Below, in pieces: positions 23,618 to 33,601 of a stretch of DNA of 64,000 nucleotides. The notes below the pieces were generated by a model. The model was not told the origin of the DNA and made no database searches. It saw only the letters and a program-made list of their open reading frames with translations. The DNA is from Cunninghamia lanceolata. Lineage: Eukaryota; Streptophyta; Pinopsida; Cupressales; Cupressaceae. The translations under genes were made by a program, and so were the position numbers. The stretch lies in contig BSBN01000047.1 in assembly GCA_027924645.1 (NCBI GenBank), positions 2,790,001 through 2,854,000 on the forward strand. Reading direction: 5' to 3'. Every line of letters starts with the position of its first letter. Positions within the stretch are counted from its first letter, which is position 1.

Positions 23618-26066
23618 GCATCATCAGGATGTCAAAACAACGAACAAGAAGTGATACAACATCATCAGGATGATATTGACCAAGATCATCCTGACGTTCA
23701 AAATATGATGACCCTAGCGAATATCGGGCCGCACTTAGAACTCTTCAACATCATCATCAGGATGATCATAACCAAGATCACCCGATGATAAAAATATCAC
23801 CCCGGCGAAATATCATGAAGGCAGAAAATATGATGACCTCCGCAAGCAGCAGGATGATAACTGGAAATATCATGATGATGACGACCCTTAGGAAAAAACA
23901 AGTTAGGTCGAACACTTAGAGAATAACCCCTTCAAGATATTGGGGCAACATCGTCATCATGTTTGAGCAAGGTGATATTCGGAAGATCACTGGATACTCG
24001 AAAAGATCACCCTCGCAAGCAACTGAGGGCGCACTGTAGCTCACCAGTATCATCAGGATAATAAGCACACATCACCCGACAGTTGAAATATGATGATGAT
24101 GATGAGAAAAACAAGCCGACGAAGAACATGCTGATGAAGATCATCATCGAAGACAAGATGATGATGACGACCTCCTCCTCAGAAAAAATATGATGCTGCA
24201 GCTGAAAAACGCTGAGGAGGTCCAACACTTAGAAAAATTGGGCAAGAAGATGAAGGCTTCAGATGAAGAAACCTCCTGATCATGACAAATCAACCCCAGG
24301 TCAAAATAAGTGCTAACAGGTCTATCTGCTGAAACCTCCAATGAGTAACCATCTCAACAAGTGTCTCTAATCCCAAGAGAACTCCAACCTCACCCAAGTC
24401 TCCAAGTATGCATGAGCACCTCTATGATCAATCCATGCCAAACTCCAAATGCAAAACTGCACTAATATGAAGCTCTCAAACAAATGACCAAAGTACTCAA
24501 TACCAAGAGAACCAACAAGATCACTGCCAATGCTTCTACTGCACGTCTGCATAATCAAGAATCCCATCATGATCTAACCATCTCCTCCAAGGAGATCACA
24601 TGCACTAATGCACACATCTTGTCTCAAGAGAACCTGTATCATGTCAAAACTCTAAACCGGTATCAAGAGTACATCAAGACACAATATCAACATCTCTAAA
24701 TAAAGGATCAACATGTCAAACTAACAAGTCATAAACCAACACCTCAACCAAAGACTCAAAGAAGTACTCCATGGTAAACCAAGATGTCAACATCTCTAAT
24801 CACATGAAGATAACCATCTACTAACAATAGAACTCAGGATGTCAAAGCACTCTCACTGAAACAAGAATCGTAATCCAAGAGTCTCTCCAAGACACCCACA
24901 ACCACTGCAGAAGATCATCCATCACAAATGATGAATCCACATCGATGCCAAAGCTCCCACTGAATCATGATACCGAGCTATCCATGACAACAAAGTAACC
25001 ATCTCCTAAATGAAGATAATCCATGGCCCCAAACCAATCAAGGAATCCCACTATAACATCAACATCTCCCAAAAGGTCAAGTAAACCATGATCTCCAAAC
25101 CAAGAAGATAAAACCATCACTATCAAAAGCTCACATAAAACCATGTATCTAAGATACCCATGACATCATGATAAACATGTTGTAAGTCCCAACAACTGAC
25201 TATCCAGGCACTCTAATCATCCATCCTCTCATCCCAATGCAACATACCAATGTACAAATGACCACAGACAAGGCCAACTAACAAAGTTTTCATAAACATT
25301 GAATCAATCTCGTGGATAAAGATAGTCCACATCTGATTCATCCCACTGCAGCCAAGGGGTAGCTAATCTACAAAACTACATAACTCATAGATCAAAAACA
25401 AATGTAACATGCAAACTCATCATCACACTAGTAATATGCAACTTGAGATATCAAAGAAGATAATCTGTAGACTCCAAGACTCAAACACCAAATCAATGCT
25501 AGATTTGATTTGCCAACAAGTCCACAACAAGTAACCATAGTCAAGGAACTAATCAAGCATCCAGGAGATAAGAAAAATCCCCTAAACCAACACCACAACA
25601 CCACCTATAATCATGAATCAAACATCATAGCCCATACCTATCAATCACATACATGATCATGTTGTGCCAATGCAAAAGTGTACCTGCATATCCATGACAC
25701 CATAATCATCATCATTGCTGTACTTGTACTCAACTCCCACTAAAATGAGATTCCAAGTCTCACACGCGTATCAACCATGTTCCCAAACCAAAAGACAACT
25801 TGTGTACTTGTCTCCATCAAAGTCCAAACTCTGAAAACACCTATAAACCTACATCTGGAAGCACCAAATCTGAAATCCTACTATATCATACTTATGGTCT
25901 CATAACAACATGCACTCCCACAAGTTTGTGCCTAAAAATCCATTCGAATGCTCTCATAAACACACCCTAAATCTCAGGCTCATACAAGTGATCAAACAAG
26001 TACCAATATCTCTCTACACACCAAACTGAAAATATACATTATCCAAACTATAATATACTGTAATAG

Positions 26067-26279
26067 CTCTCCAACGCCTATTCGAAATTGAAAATTCAAT
26101 TTCGTATGCAAAAGTTATGAGCATAAAACTGTCTCAGAGAAATGTTTGGCTTTAGGCACCAAATTCTGACACAAACAGAAAAATATGGTGACCAAACCTA
26201 TACCACTGCATAGTTCTTGGAGAGACCTTTCCGACGCCTATAAGAAGTTGAAAAACCGATACTGTGGGCGAAAGTTATG
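26067..26279 (-). other. Two copies of a fixed-spacing leader motif
   Basis: CTCCAACGCC...AAAGTTATG (26069-26119) and TTCCGACGCC...AAAGTTATG (26229-26279) keep exactly 40 bases from the first base of CCAACGCC (or CCGACGCC) to the first base of AAAGTT. A third copy with the same spacing lies in the leader of the unrelated element 48464-58259. The first copy encloses a 9-bp inverted repeat (CGAAATTGA/TCAATTTCG, 26083-26104). The sense orientation relative to the host element is minus in all three. Confidence 0.55.
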
Positions 26280-26579
26280 CCTCTCGGAAGAAAATGCCCT
26301 CTGAGGGCAAAAAGGAGACCCCTGGTGGGACCCTCCATACCTGCTGACATCATCGCTGACACAAGCATGAATGGGTGCTGATTGGGCAAATGATTGTGCA
26401 TAGGTGTGCTGATGTGGTGTTCTAGGTTGGCATCATGTCTTTGATCGACGGAACTAACAAAAGGTTTAAATTTTGTTCAATGTTCATGGACCCAAACAAC
26501 ATTAAATAGGGGTTTAATATTTTATAGGTCCGATTTTAAAAACTATTATATCAATGTCATAAAAAAAATTTCCCACCAC

Positions 26580-26830
26580 CATTTTTTTATGTTGCTAAAT
26601 GTTTATTGCTCGCGGGGGGGCACTGCCTGCCACCAGCCAAGGGCTCGCCAGATCGGCAATCATGGTCGGGGGACTAAAGCCCCGCCGACTTGGCCTACCG
26701 ACCGGTGGCCTTGCCAGCCATGGCAGGGAGACGAAAGGCCCCTACCATGCCTGTAGTGCCATATAGGGGTAGGGTATGGGGGTCTGTAGACCCCCACCCC
26801 CCCATTCATCAATTTTTTTTAATCGTATAT
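26580..26830. other. GC-rich patch with palindrome
   Basis: A GC-rich island in AT-rich surroundings, lying between the 5' LTR and the leader motif. It contains the perfect hairpin GGGGGTCTGTAGACCCCC (26778-26795) and runs of G and C. No ORF is recognised. Confidence 0.45.
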
Positions 26831-27371
26831 CTTGATTTTATTTTATCATTCCATTTTTCTATAGTTTGTAAATTTTTAATTTTTCTTTCACAACTATAGA
26901 AAAATTTTTCAGCGTAGGAAAATCAAAGATTTTTAATAAAAAAATTTCACAGTGTACCTCTGTAGATTGACTGTCGTACCACCATACCAGGGGAGGGCAT
27001 TTTTTTCTCCTTCTAGGCCATGTGGCTAAAATAGGGCAAATAATATGTTTTTCTTTGCCTCTCAGGCTTCTTGAATCCAATGGTGAGGTCCGTTTTGTCT
27101 GAGGAGGTCATTTGCAAAAAATCCCTCCTCGAAACCCTCATGAAGCTGATCCAAGAAGCCCTCTTCAACCATGATTTTTTAATCACTAGATCTGCAAAAT
27201 ACACAACAAATCTCCAATACCCAGAACCCCAAATCTATAATACAACCTACACAAAACCTTGTAATGTCCCAAATCCTTCCATGCATTGCCATGGATTCCA
27301 TTTTACATCTGATCTACACACACAAGGGTTATACAAATCCAGGAAGCTCACACCTCCCTCAACCATAAACA

Positions 27372-27385
27372 TGGCTCTGATACCA
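27372..27385 (-). other. Primer-binding site, initiator Met tRNA type
   Basis: On the minus strand this reads TGGTATCAGAGCCA, the typical Copia primer site complementary to the 3' part of initiator methionine tRNA. It lies two bases from the LTR at 27388 and so fixes the orientation of the element. Confidence 0.8.
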
Positions 27386-27387
27386 CA

Positions 27388-28145
27388 TTTTAGGAATTTA
27401 CAGGTCAAATAAAACTGATTCCACATAACCCAATAGGAGAAAAAGATGCACCAAATAACCATAATGCAAAGATCAAATGAACAATCAATAAGATAACATA
27501 AGGTATACCCTGGGAAAACTCTCAAGAGGGAAAAACCCAGCCTCCAAAAGCATCCACACTCATATGTATTATTCAGCAATAAAGATATTACAATACATGC
27601 CATGAGTCTCCATGAATACCTCTGAATCTCATCAAGCACCTCCAATGCATCTTCCATTGTGTCCAAGCATGAATCCACACATCACCTGCCATGCTTCACA
27701 ATATGCACTTACATGAGAGAGCTCAATACAATGACAACCTCTCACACACCTCCTTCCACCTACAATGAAATAGCCAACCCACCCAAACCACTAACCATGT
27801 GCTTGCTTTTATAGACCAAGCTCACACAAATACAACTTGTGGTATTGGATAAAACCATGTGTTCTAAAACCATGGATACACAAAACCATTGACCCCCTTA
27901 TTTAATGTTGGTACTACATTTTTGTTCAACAATTAAATAATACAAATAAACAATTAATTACTCTAGGTGTCCCACACACATAAAATAATTAACCCAATGT
28001 TATATATAACTTATACAAGTGGTGTCCAAATAAATATCTAATGTGGTTAAACACATCAATTAAGATGCACCGCAAATAAATATTTATTTTACATGAATAA
28101 AATAATACAATATTATGCAAGGTGTACAACACCTATTTCCCAACA
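27388..28145 (-). repeat. 5' LTR of the non-coding element
   Basis: 758 bp, direct repeat of 10058-10811. It ends at TTCCCAACA, followed by ATTTT and then by host sequence of unit 2. Frames crossing its edge (for example 27247-27678 on the minus strand) are fortuitous. Confidence 0.8.
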
Positions 28146-28308
28146 ATTTTCATTCATTGCACATCATTAGAAGGTAGTTGCGCCTTGTAAAATAAGCAGA
28201 GAGTCATTGAAACATTTATTGCAATTGACTGAACTGTTGGTATTGTTGTCATTTGTATTAGCGAAAGGATAAAGAGTTAAGTGACAAATCTTTATACCAA
28301 TAGACTTT

Positions 28309-28326
28309 TGGCGACTCTACTGGGGA
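28309..28326 (+). other. Primer-binding site of the gag fragment (unit 2)
   Basis: TGGCGACTCTACTGGGGA differs from the Tat-like element's site at one base. It lies about 150 bases before the gag ATG. The 160 bases upstream (28146-28308) continue the unit 2 sequence interrupted at 10057. Confidence 0.65.
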
Positions 28327-28477
28327 TTTGAACATGAAGTATTGGTGTTTTATTCCCCCAGAAATTTGAAGGTACCTCCCCAAGGAGGAAGGTTGACGAT
28401 TCTACAAAGTGGAAAGTACTCAGAAGCATTTTATTCCAGCAAAGACTCCTGCCTAGTTTATTTTTCAGATTTGCATT

Positions 28478-29358
28478 ATGGCATTGGTTTCTCCTCAGCC
28501 ATGGGGAAAGCATTTTGGACCTCTTTCTTTGCCGCAATATTCACCTTTACCTCAAGGATCAATAAAGTACTTCCCAAAGTTCAATGGAGGCAATTCTCAA
28601 GATGCAGATGATCATATTTTAGCATTCATCATTGCATGCGGGATTTTCGGGGTAAGATAAGAAAATATTTTTGTTCACCTATTCATTGAATCTCTTGTTG
28701 GGCTTGCTGCAAGTTGGTTTTAGAATTTGGAAAATGGATGCATAACTAGCTGGGATACATTGAAGAATAAATTTCTTGGGAGATATGAATATGTAGTTGA
28801 TGAAGGTGCATTATTGTGTCATTTTTTCCAAATCCAAAAGAAAGAAGATGAACCCATCAGAGATTTTGTGGATCGGTATACCCGGCTGCTCAAAAAGATT
28901 CCTGCCTCCATTCAACCAATTAAGAAAATCTACCTCTGCACTTTTATTTCCTCGTTACATTTGGATGTTCAGTTTTTCTTGAAACAGAGTAAAGTAAATG
29001 ATATTGAAGTTGCACAGCAAGAGGCTATAAAAATTGAAGATGATCTAATTTTAAGTGGCCTTTGGAAAGCAAATAAAATTATGAAGCATATTTCAAATGA
29101 ATCCATGAAGAAATCTACCATGCGAAAACAAAATTATCAACCTCTAGATTTCTGACATGTGCAACCTCCTTCAATTGAATGCTTTAATTTCACTTTTTTT
29201 ATCAAAAGTATTTTCGTAGAGATGAAATAAATGGTGTAGAAATCAATCCGCATGTTGAAAGAAGAGTTGAAGCTTATAGTTTGCGTTATGAGGAAGATAA
29301 TAATGACTTAGAAAGTTCCTCAAGTAACGAAGAAGATGAACCATCCTTCCATGATGTA
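28478..29358 (+). pseudogene. Ty3/gypsy-type gag fragment, unit 2
   Basis: Better preserved than the unit 1 copy. It reads from an ATG with PLPQGSIKYFPKFNGGN, breaks near 28657, continues in the NLENG-WDTLKNKFLGRYE block and stays open for 142 codons (28727-29155). It then passes a stop into an acidic tail (SSSSNEEDEPSFHD, about 29310-29353). The block order matches the plant Ty3/gypsy gag domain, which forms the particle shell. There is no zinc knuckle, protease or reverse transcriptase. A solo LTR cuts it at 29359 and the sequence continues at 30688. Confidence 0.75.
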
Positions 29359-30085
29359 TGACATGTTGTCATAAGGTCCTAACACTTTAGTTAAAAATAT
29401 GTCAATTATGTCGACCGAGTAGTGTCCAAGGCTATATGCAATAGGGGATATTTTTGGACATCTCACTTAGTGTAGATTTTCTAAATTTTTGAAAAGTTTG
29501 AAACAAAAATTAAACTAGAAAGCATGAAATTGTTAAGCTAGAAAGCATTCAAATTCCTACTCTAGAAAGCATGTAAACTACCTAAGAATCAACACTTTGC
29601 AGTTTAACTATGAACTCAAAACAAAGGCAACTAACTACTAACTGAAAGTACACCTAACATCTTTTAATCAATAGCTAATAACAGTTTTATGATAGAGTGG
29701 ATGCTCCAGAAATTTCAAGTAAACATAACTAAAAGATCATTAACTTAAAACCACAACCTGTAGGAACACATAATAGAGCTAAGCACAAAGTAACATTTAT
29801 CTAAACATAACATGCATAGAACATAAATGACAACATTAACAATAAAAATACTTATCTACTATATAATCCCTCGAGTGGCCAGCTCTTGGGCGTTCCTACT
29901 ATTGGTTCAAATCACATGTGGTACTTTAACAGCTTCAAAGTAAATCCCATTCACAATACTTCTATTACTCAGAACAAGACTAGAGGAATTCATTCATGTC
30001 ATAACAGTATCATAGAACATAGTACATAGAACATAGCTGAATAGTACTTAGAATATAACATAACAACATGTCCTTATTGTGAGCA

Positions 30086-30160
<75 letters not shown>

Positions 30161-30682
30161 TGCACTTCTACAAAAAATCCTAATTTTCAGATGGCGGGTA
30201 AATGCCATTGAAGAAGTCTTTTAAAGAAAAACATAATTACAACTAATTGGATGTCTTTGAATTAAAACATAGTAAAGGCTTTGAGTGGAGCCATAAATTC
30301 TTAAGTATGATCAATAGAGAATAACAGAATTGCTTTAATGATCAACAGAAAATAACATAATTACTTTAACAAAGTCTATGATGTATGCCTAAATTTCTGA
30401 CGCCCTAAAATTTTGGCGCTCTGACTCCAACCTCTTTGAAGTAAACTCCTTCCATTAGGAAATACATGTAACCCTGCATAATTACACAAGCTCTACAACA
30501 ATTAAGTCAACATTAGTGGCTAATTTCAATCAATATGAAAATAAAGATTCATACACCATTTTATCAAAAATAGATAAATATTGCTTCTAAAAGTAAACAA
30601 ATTGGCATGGCCAAGGTGATTGGTTAGGGCAAAAAAAAGTTATATGGATTGTTATAAAAATGAGGTTGTTTATACCTCATCA
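29359..30682. mobile_element. Solo LTR with perfect ATGTA target duplication
   Basis: 1324 bp starting TGACATG and ending CATCA, flanked by ATGTA at 29354-29358 and 30683-30687. Unit 1 shows the empty site (ATGCA, 3908-3912). It begins with the palindrome TGACATGTTGTCA and ends with the imperfect hairpin TGAGGTTGTTTATACCTCA. It carries a long (TA)n run. No internal retroelement sequence is present. The superfamily cannot be told from the LTR alone. Confidence 0.75.
30090..30159. repeat. (TA)n microsatellite
   Basis: About 70 bases of uninterrupted TA repeat inside the solo LTR. Confidence 0.95.
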
Positions 30683-30831
30683 ATGTAGACGACAAAAAGG
30701 GGAATGCAAATGATGTTTTATCATCCTTGTCTAGCATGAAAATGGAGGCATTCACTTTCACCAGCAATGAAGAACAACTTGAGGCTACAAAACATAAGTA
30801 TTAGGTATAAAATATCTTTTCTCCAAGCTGC

Positions 30832-31533
30832 ATGCATCCTGATCTTGAGGTCTTCAAATTTCTTGAACAAGACAATGAAGAAGTGTTGCTGCAAAAAGAG
30901 GTCAGAAATGGTTTTGTTTTTGAGACATTTCACTTTGAAAATTTGGATATGGAAATTTTTAAACAAAGAATAGAGGATAATGTTACAAACAACCATGATA
31001 ATTTTGATAAAGATGATCAAATCGATAAATTGGTTGAACCTCATGTTGCTTATATTCCAAATTGGTGTCTGCAATCATCCGATGATGATTTTCTTTGTGA
31101 AGAGGGAGTGATTATATCAGATATGCAGTTTATAGATGAGGATAACCGAGTGAATCACAAAATTATTGGGTCAACTCCTACAGGTAAGAATGAAAATATG
31201 TTATTTGAAAATGGTTTTCAAGTCAATAGGGATGTTATTTACGGTACAGACTTTCTGCCCATTTCAGTAAGGAATAATCCATATTCAGTTTCACTTGACA
31301 TGCATATGGCTAAAGATTGGTCTTCTAGTGATTCAAATAGTTATTTCCAGGCATGGGATATCAATTTTTCTGTTGCAAATAGAAATGATTATATGCAGGA
31401 ACCTGTTGAGGAAATTTTAGAGGCCTATGATGCAAAGTGGTTGTTTGGTCTTGACATATCACTCAGGAAGTTCTTTTGCTTCACAAATTCCAAATTTTTG
31501 TCTCAGATCATGAGATGGCTTCTGAGTCTGTAG
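30832..31533 (+). CDS. Unrecognised acidic protein, 233 aa, unit 2 copy
   Basis: Open from MHPDLEVFKFLEQDNEEVLL to a stop at 31531-31533. It is rich in Asp, Glu, Asn and Ser with no cysteine motif or membrane segment, and no family is recognised. It follows gag (with a solo LTR between), so it may be a retroelement accessory or the start of a lost pol region. The unit 1 copy has frameshifts while this one is open. An upstream frame (MEAFTFTSNEEQLEATKHKY then stop, from about 30743) suggests the original frame began earlier and is already broken. Treat it as a hypothetical remnant rather than an expressed gene. Confidence 0.4.
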   Translation: MHPDLEVFKFLEQDNEEVLLQKEVRNGFVFETFHFENLDMEIFKQRIEDNVTNNHDNFDKDDQIDKLVEPHVAYIPNWCLQSSDDDFLCEEGVIISDMQFIDEDNRVNHKIIGSTPTGKNENMLFENGFQVNRDVIYGTDFLPISVRNNPYSVSLDMHMAKDWSSSDSNSYFQAWDINFSVANRNDYMQEPVEEILEAYDAKWLFGLDISLRKFFCFTNSKFLSQIMRWLLSL

Positions 31534-32150
31534 GTGCTTCACAGGTACATTTCTCTTTTCCACACAAGCATTTATTTTTCCCAACCAGTTAATGGCTTCA
31601 CATGATTTTTTTGGGTGGTTGGTGTGTGTTGTACCGAGTTTGGGGTACATTGGAGTTTTGGCTTGCTTTCTGCCTTTGTTGTGTGTGTTGCCATTTTGGT
31701 TTTGGCTCAAGCCTTCTACAGTTCTCCTTCATGAATTTGTAGAATGGTGACGGTATAGCCCGAACGATAAGGCACTGGTCTTTGCCAGAGATGCTAGAGT
31801 TCTCTGCTTCTCGGCATGAAAAGCAGTCCCCAATTAGAGCCTGTTGTTACCTAAATTTTTGAAACTTGGAAAATTTTAAATTTTTAGTGTTGGCACAGAA
31901 TTAATCCTGGAGTTAGAATGTGGAACTACTTTGCATCATTTGGTTAGTTTTTGGGTAAAAATTTTCTTCTCAGCCAAAGTTATAAAATTTATTTTCTGTC
32001 CCCTGGTTGCATTCAAATATGAAGAAGTGCGAAATATTTTCCTTTGATAATTTTCCTAAGGTTGGAAAATTAAATGGACACATCAAATTTGGAGATAATT
32101 TTCATTTACCTTCGTGGTAAAAAGTTGCTAAAACCCACATTCTTGAAGAA
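31534..32150. other. AT-rich tail of unit 2 with a unit-specific block
   Basis: Matches 6244-6735 except for roughly 31691-31825, which unit 1 lacks. That block has a weak tRNA-like look (TAGCCCGAACGATAAGGC) without a clear B box. No gene is supported. The homology stops at the junction with copia sequence near 32150. Confidence 0.5.
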
Positions 32151-32154
32151 TTAA

Positions 32155-32552
32155 ACTGACTTACTGACAACAAAAGGTCTACCAATGGCTATGTTTATAG
32201 CCTATTCAATGGTGCAACGAGTTGGATGAGTAATTGGAAAGATATGGTCACTTCATCCATGATAGAATTAGAGTACATGGAAACTAGTCATGCCTATAAG
32301 GAGGCCATTTGGCTTTGAGACTATGTTCAAATGTGGGATGAGTCAAAGAGTAGCCAAAGTTCAATATGATAGTAAAAGTATCATAGTATGGAAAAGAACC
32401 TAATCTTTCATATACAGACATAGTATATTGATGTCCAATAACATTTTTGAGACATGGTAGGAGATGGAAGGGTGATGCTAGAAAAAATTGACAATTTGAA
32501 GAATTTTGTAGATGCATTGATAAATTTAGTGAGCATAGAGGAGTTTAGGTGG
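32155..32552 (+). pseudogene. Ty1/copia RNase H fragment (C-terminal end of pol)
   Basis: Broken translation typical of the copia RNase H end: NGYVYSLFNGATSWMSNWKD (about 32176-32245), then SSMIELEYMETSHAYKEAIW (about 32250-32315). A TKHIDVQYHFLR-like piece follows near 32420, and finally EFRW just before the LTR at 32553. The 5' side is truncated at the junction with unit 2. In an intact element this would be followed by the 3' LTR, as it is here. Confidence 0.65.
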
Positions 32553-33010
32553 TGTTATGACACTACGAGTTGCTCGACCCCTAACAATTAGTTAACAATT
32601 TTGGTGTTCCCCTTTTTCTCTTGCAAGGTATACGACAAGTGACAAAATTTTGGAAAAGGTGTCATAAAATTTGCATCCTAATGTTTGTATTTATTGTTTG
32701 TTTGTTAATTAATTGTGAGCCCTCATGAAAAAGGGCATCTCACTATGACTTGGCCATTATGCTATCAGAATTACTTCTGACACAATTTGTGATTTATGAG
32801 GGTGCATTCTCTTGGATTGTATTGTAATCACACTATTACCAAAAGACATTGACACCTTTGCAACTAGGATTTTCCCAAAATAAATCTCTATATTATGGTA
32901 AATGGTTCTTTGTGTTTTTCTTTCTTGAAAGTATTTTAGATTGTATATTTCTATACATCTCTCCTCATAGATTACTGTACGAAGCTTTTCCACATCTTAT
33001 CTTCCTTTCA
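32553..33010 (+). repeat. Copia LTR shared by two internal regions
   Basis: About 458 bp from TGTTATGACAC to CCTTTCA. On its left is the pol end, as expected for a 3' LTR. On its right are a PBS and gag, as expected for a 5' LTR. The limits are set by these neighbours, since no second copy is present in the window. The middle contains a TTGTGAGCCCTCATG block. The right part has a TATCAAAGCC-adjacent end typical of Copia. Confidence 0.6.
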
Positions 33011-33012
33011 TT

Positions 33013-33330
33013 TGGTATCAAAGCCTAATCAACTTGGATCCTAGGTGGTAGGAACACAATTTTTTGGACTAATCTTGGTTTAAGAGGGGACATGCATAGA
33101 GGAGATGTTTGTTTTAGGAAATATGGAAAGCAATTCAATTTTGGAGATAGAAAGATTAAATGGCACTAACTTCAATATATTGAAGCTCAACATGGAGGAT
33201 TTAATCATAGATTTTCTGTGTTGCAATATCCAAAAACAAACTCATTATAATAACACTAGAAGATTAGCTAATGTTGGATACAAAGATAAGAAGCCTCATC
33301 CAACTTTTATTGGTTGATTTAGTGTTGTTA
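33013..33330 (+). pseudogene. Copia primer site and truncated gag start
   Basis: TGGTATCAAAGCC (33013-33025) resembles the initiator Met tRNA primer site. From 33123 the frame reads MESNSILEIERLNGTNFNIL, the usual start of copia gag (UBN2/Retrotran_gag_2 type). It decays within 70 codons and ends near 33330, before the SINE-like head. Confidence 0.6.
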
Positions 33331-33396
33331 AATGTTTATGAAGAATCTATTCAAAAATAAGTCACACCTGAACCAAAGATGGACTAGTCACCAAGT

Positions 33397-33468
33397 GGGC
33401 CAGTAGCTCAGTGGTAGAGAACGCTAATAGTAAAATGGGAAGTCCTAGGTTTGAGTCCTAGTTGGTTT
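33397..33468 (+). repeat. tRNA-derived sequence (SINE head or tRNA pseudogene)
   Basis: 72 bases with tRNA layout. A box TAGCTCAGTGG (33404-33414). T arm CTAGG-TTTGAGT-CCTAG with a perfect 5-bp stem. B box GGTTTGAGTCC (33448-33458). The ends GGGCCAG and TTGGTTT still pair if G-T pairs are allowed. The anticodon arm is lost, so it is not a working tRNA gene. Pol III promoters of this kind head plant SINEs. The following sequence runs into a copia PBS only 16 bases later, so a SINE body is short or missing. Confidence 0.6.
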
Positions 33469-33601
33469 ATGAAAAATTTCAATTTGGTATTAGAGCCTAG
33501 TTTTGAGGGACACCTTTCTAAAAATGTTGAAGGTTTTTTGGTTTCAGTGGGAGATTTTAATTTTAAGTGTTTTTGCATATTTCTGAAGGATTGGAAACCA
33601 T

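Larger units (their letters stand above)
12037..24318 (-). mobile_element. Full-length Tat-like Ty3/gypsy retrotransposon with two RNase H domains
   Basis: 12,282 bp, bounded by LTRs of exactly 2739 bp each (12037-14775 and 21580-24318) and by a perfect GGTCT duplication (12032-12036 and 24319-24323). The minus strand reads 5' LTR, PBS, a short leader, a single 2151-codon gag-pol frame, a 145-bp tail, 3' LTR. By eye I found about 11 differences between the LTRs (about 0.4%), all transitions with no gaps, so the insertion is recent. Membership in the Tat group is inferred from the second RNase H, the lack of a chromodomain, the long LTRs and the primer site. The DSR protease motif may make this copy inactive. 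Confidence 0.93.
21580..24318 (-). repeat. 5' LTR of the Tat-like element
   Basis: 2739 bp, the upstream LTR for minus-strand transcription. It differs from the 3' LTR at about 11 sites, all transitions. One of them changes a TGACGTCA box to TGATGTCA (23285-23292), a CpG loss. Confidence 0.93.
24324..27387 (-). other. 5' internal part of the non-coding Copia-primed element
   Basis: About 3 kb without recognisable coding content in either direction. On the plus strand it is CA/AT-rich up to about 26400. It contains two copies of a spaced motif (26067-26119 and 26227-26279). A GC-rich patch (26580-26830) follows, then AT-rich sequence leading to the PBS. Small reading frames at 26198-26401 (minus), 27013-27204 (minus) and 27071-27412 (plus) have no recognisable content and are not called. 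Confidence 0.6.
10058..28145 (-). mobile_element. Non-coding, Copia-primed LTR element (LARD-like), split by a Tat-like element
   Basis: Direct LTRs lie at 10058-10811 and 27388-28145. On the minus strand each starts TGTTGGGAAATAGG and ends CTAACA or its decayed form. A primer-binding site complementary to initiator Met tRNA adjoins the right LTR (27385-27372). A purine tract (AGTGGGAGAA) adjoins the left LTR. The element therefore reads leftward. Without the nested 12.3-kb insertion it is about 5.8 kb with about 4.3 kb of internal sequence. No gag or pol motif could be read in any frame. The flanks GTTTT and ATTTT are a 5-bp target duplication with one change. It must be moved by another element's proteins. 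Confidence 0.75.

Noticed and set aside
27247..27678. 143-codon minus-strand ORF
   Set aside because: It crosses the LTR/internal boundary and PBS of the non-coding element. A reading frame across these sites has no known counterpart.
33397..33468. Functional tRNA gene
   Set aside because: The anticodon arm does not pair and the acceptor stem survives only by G-T pairs, so it is a tRNA-derived relic.
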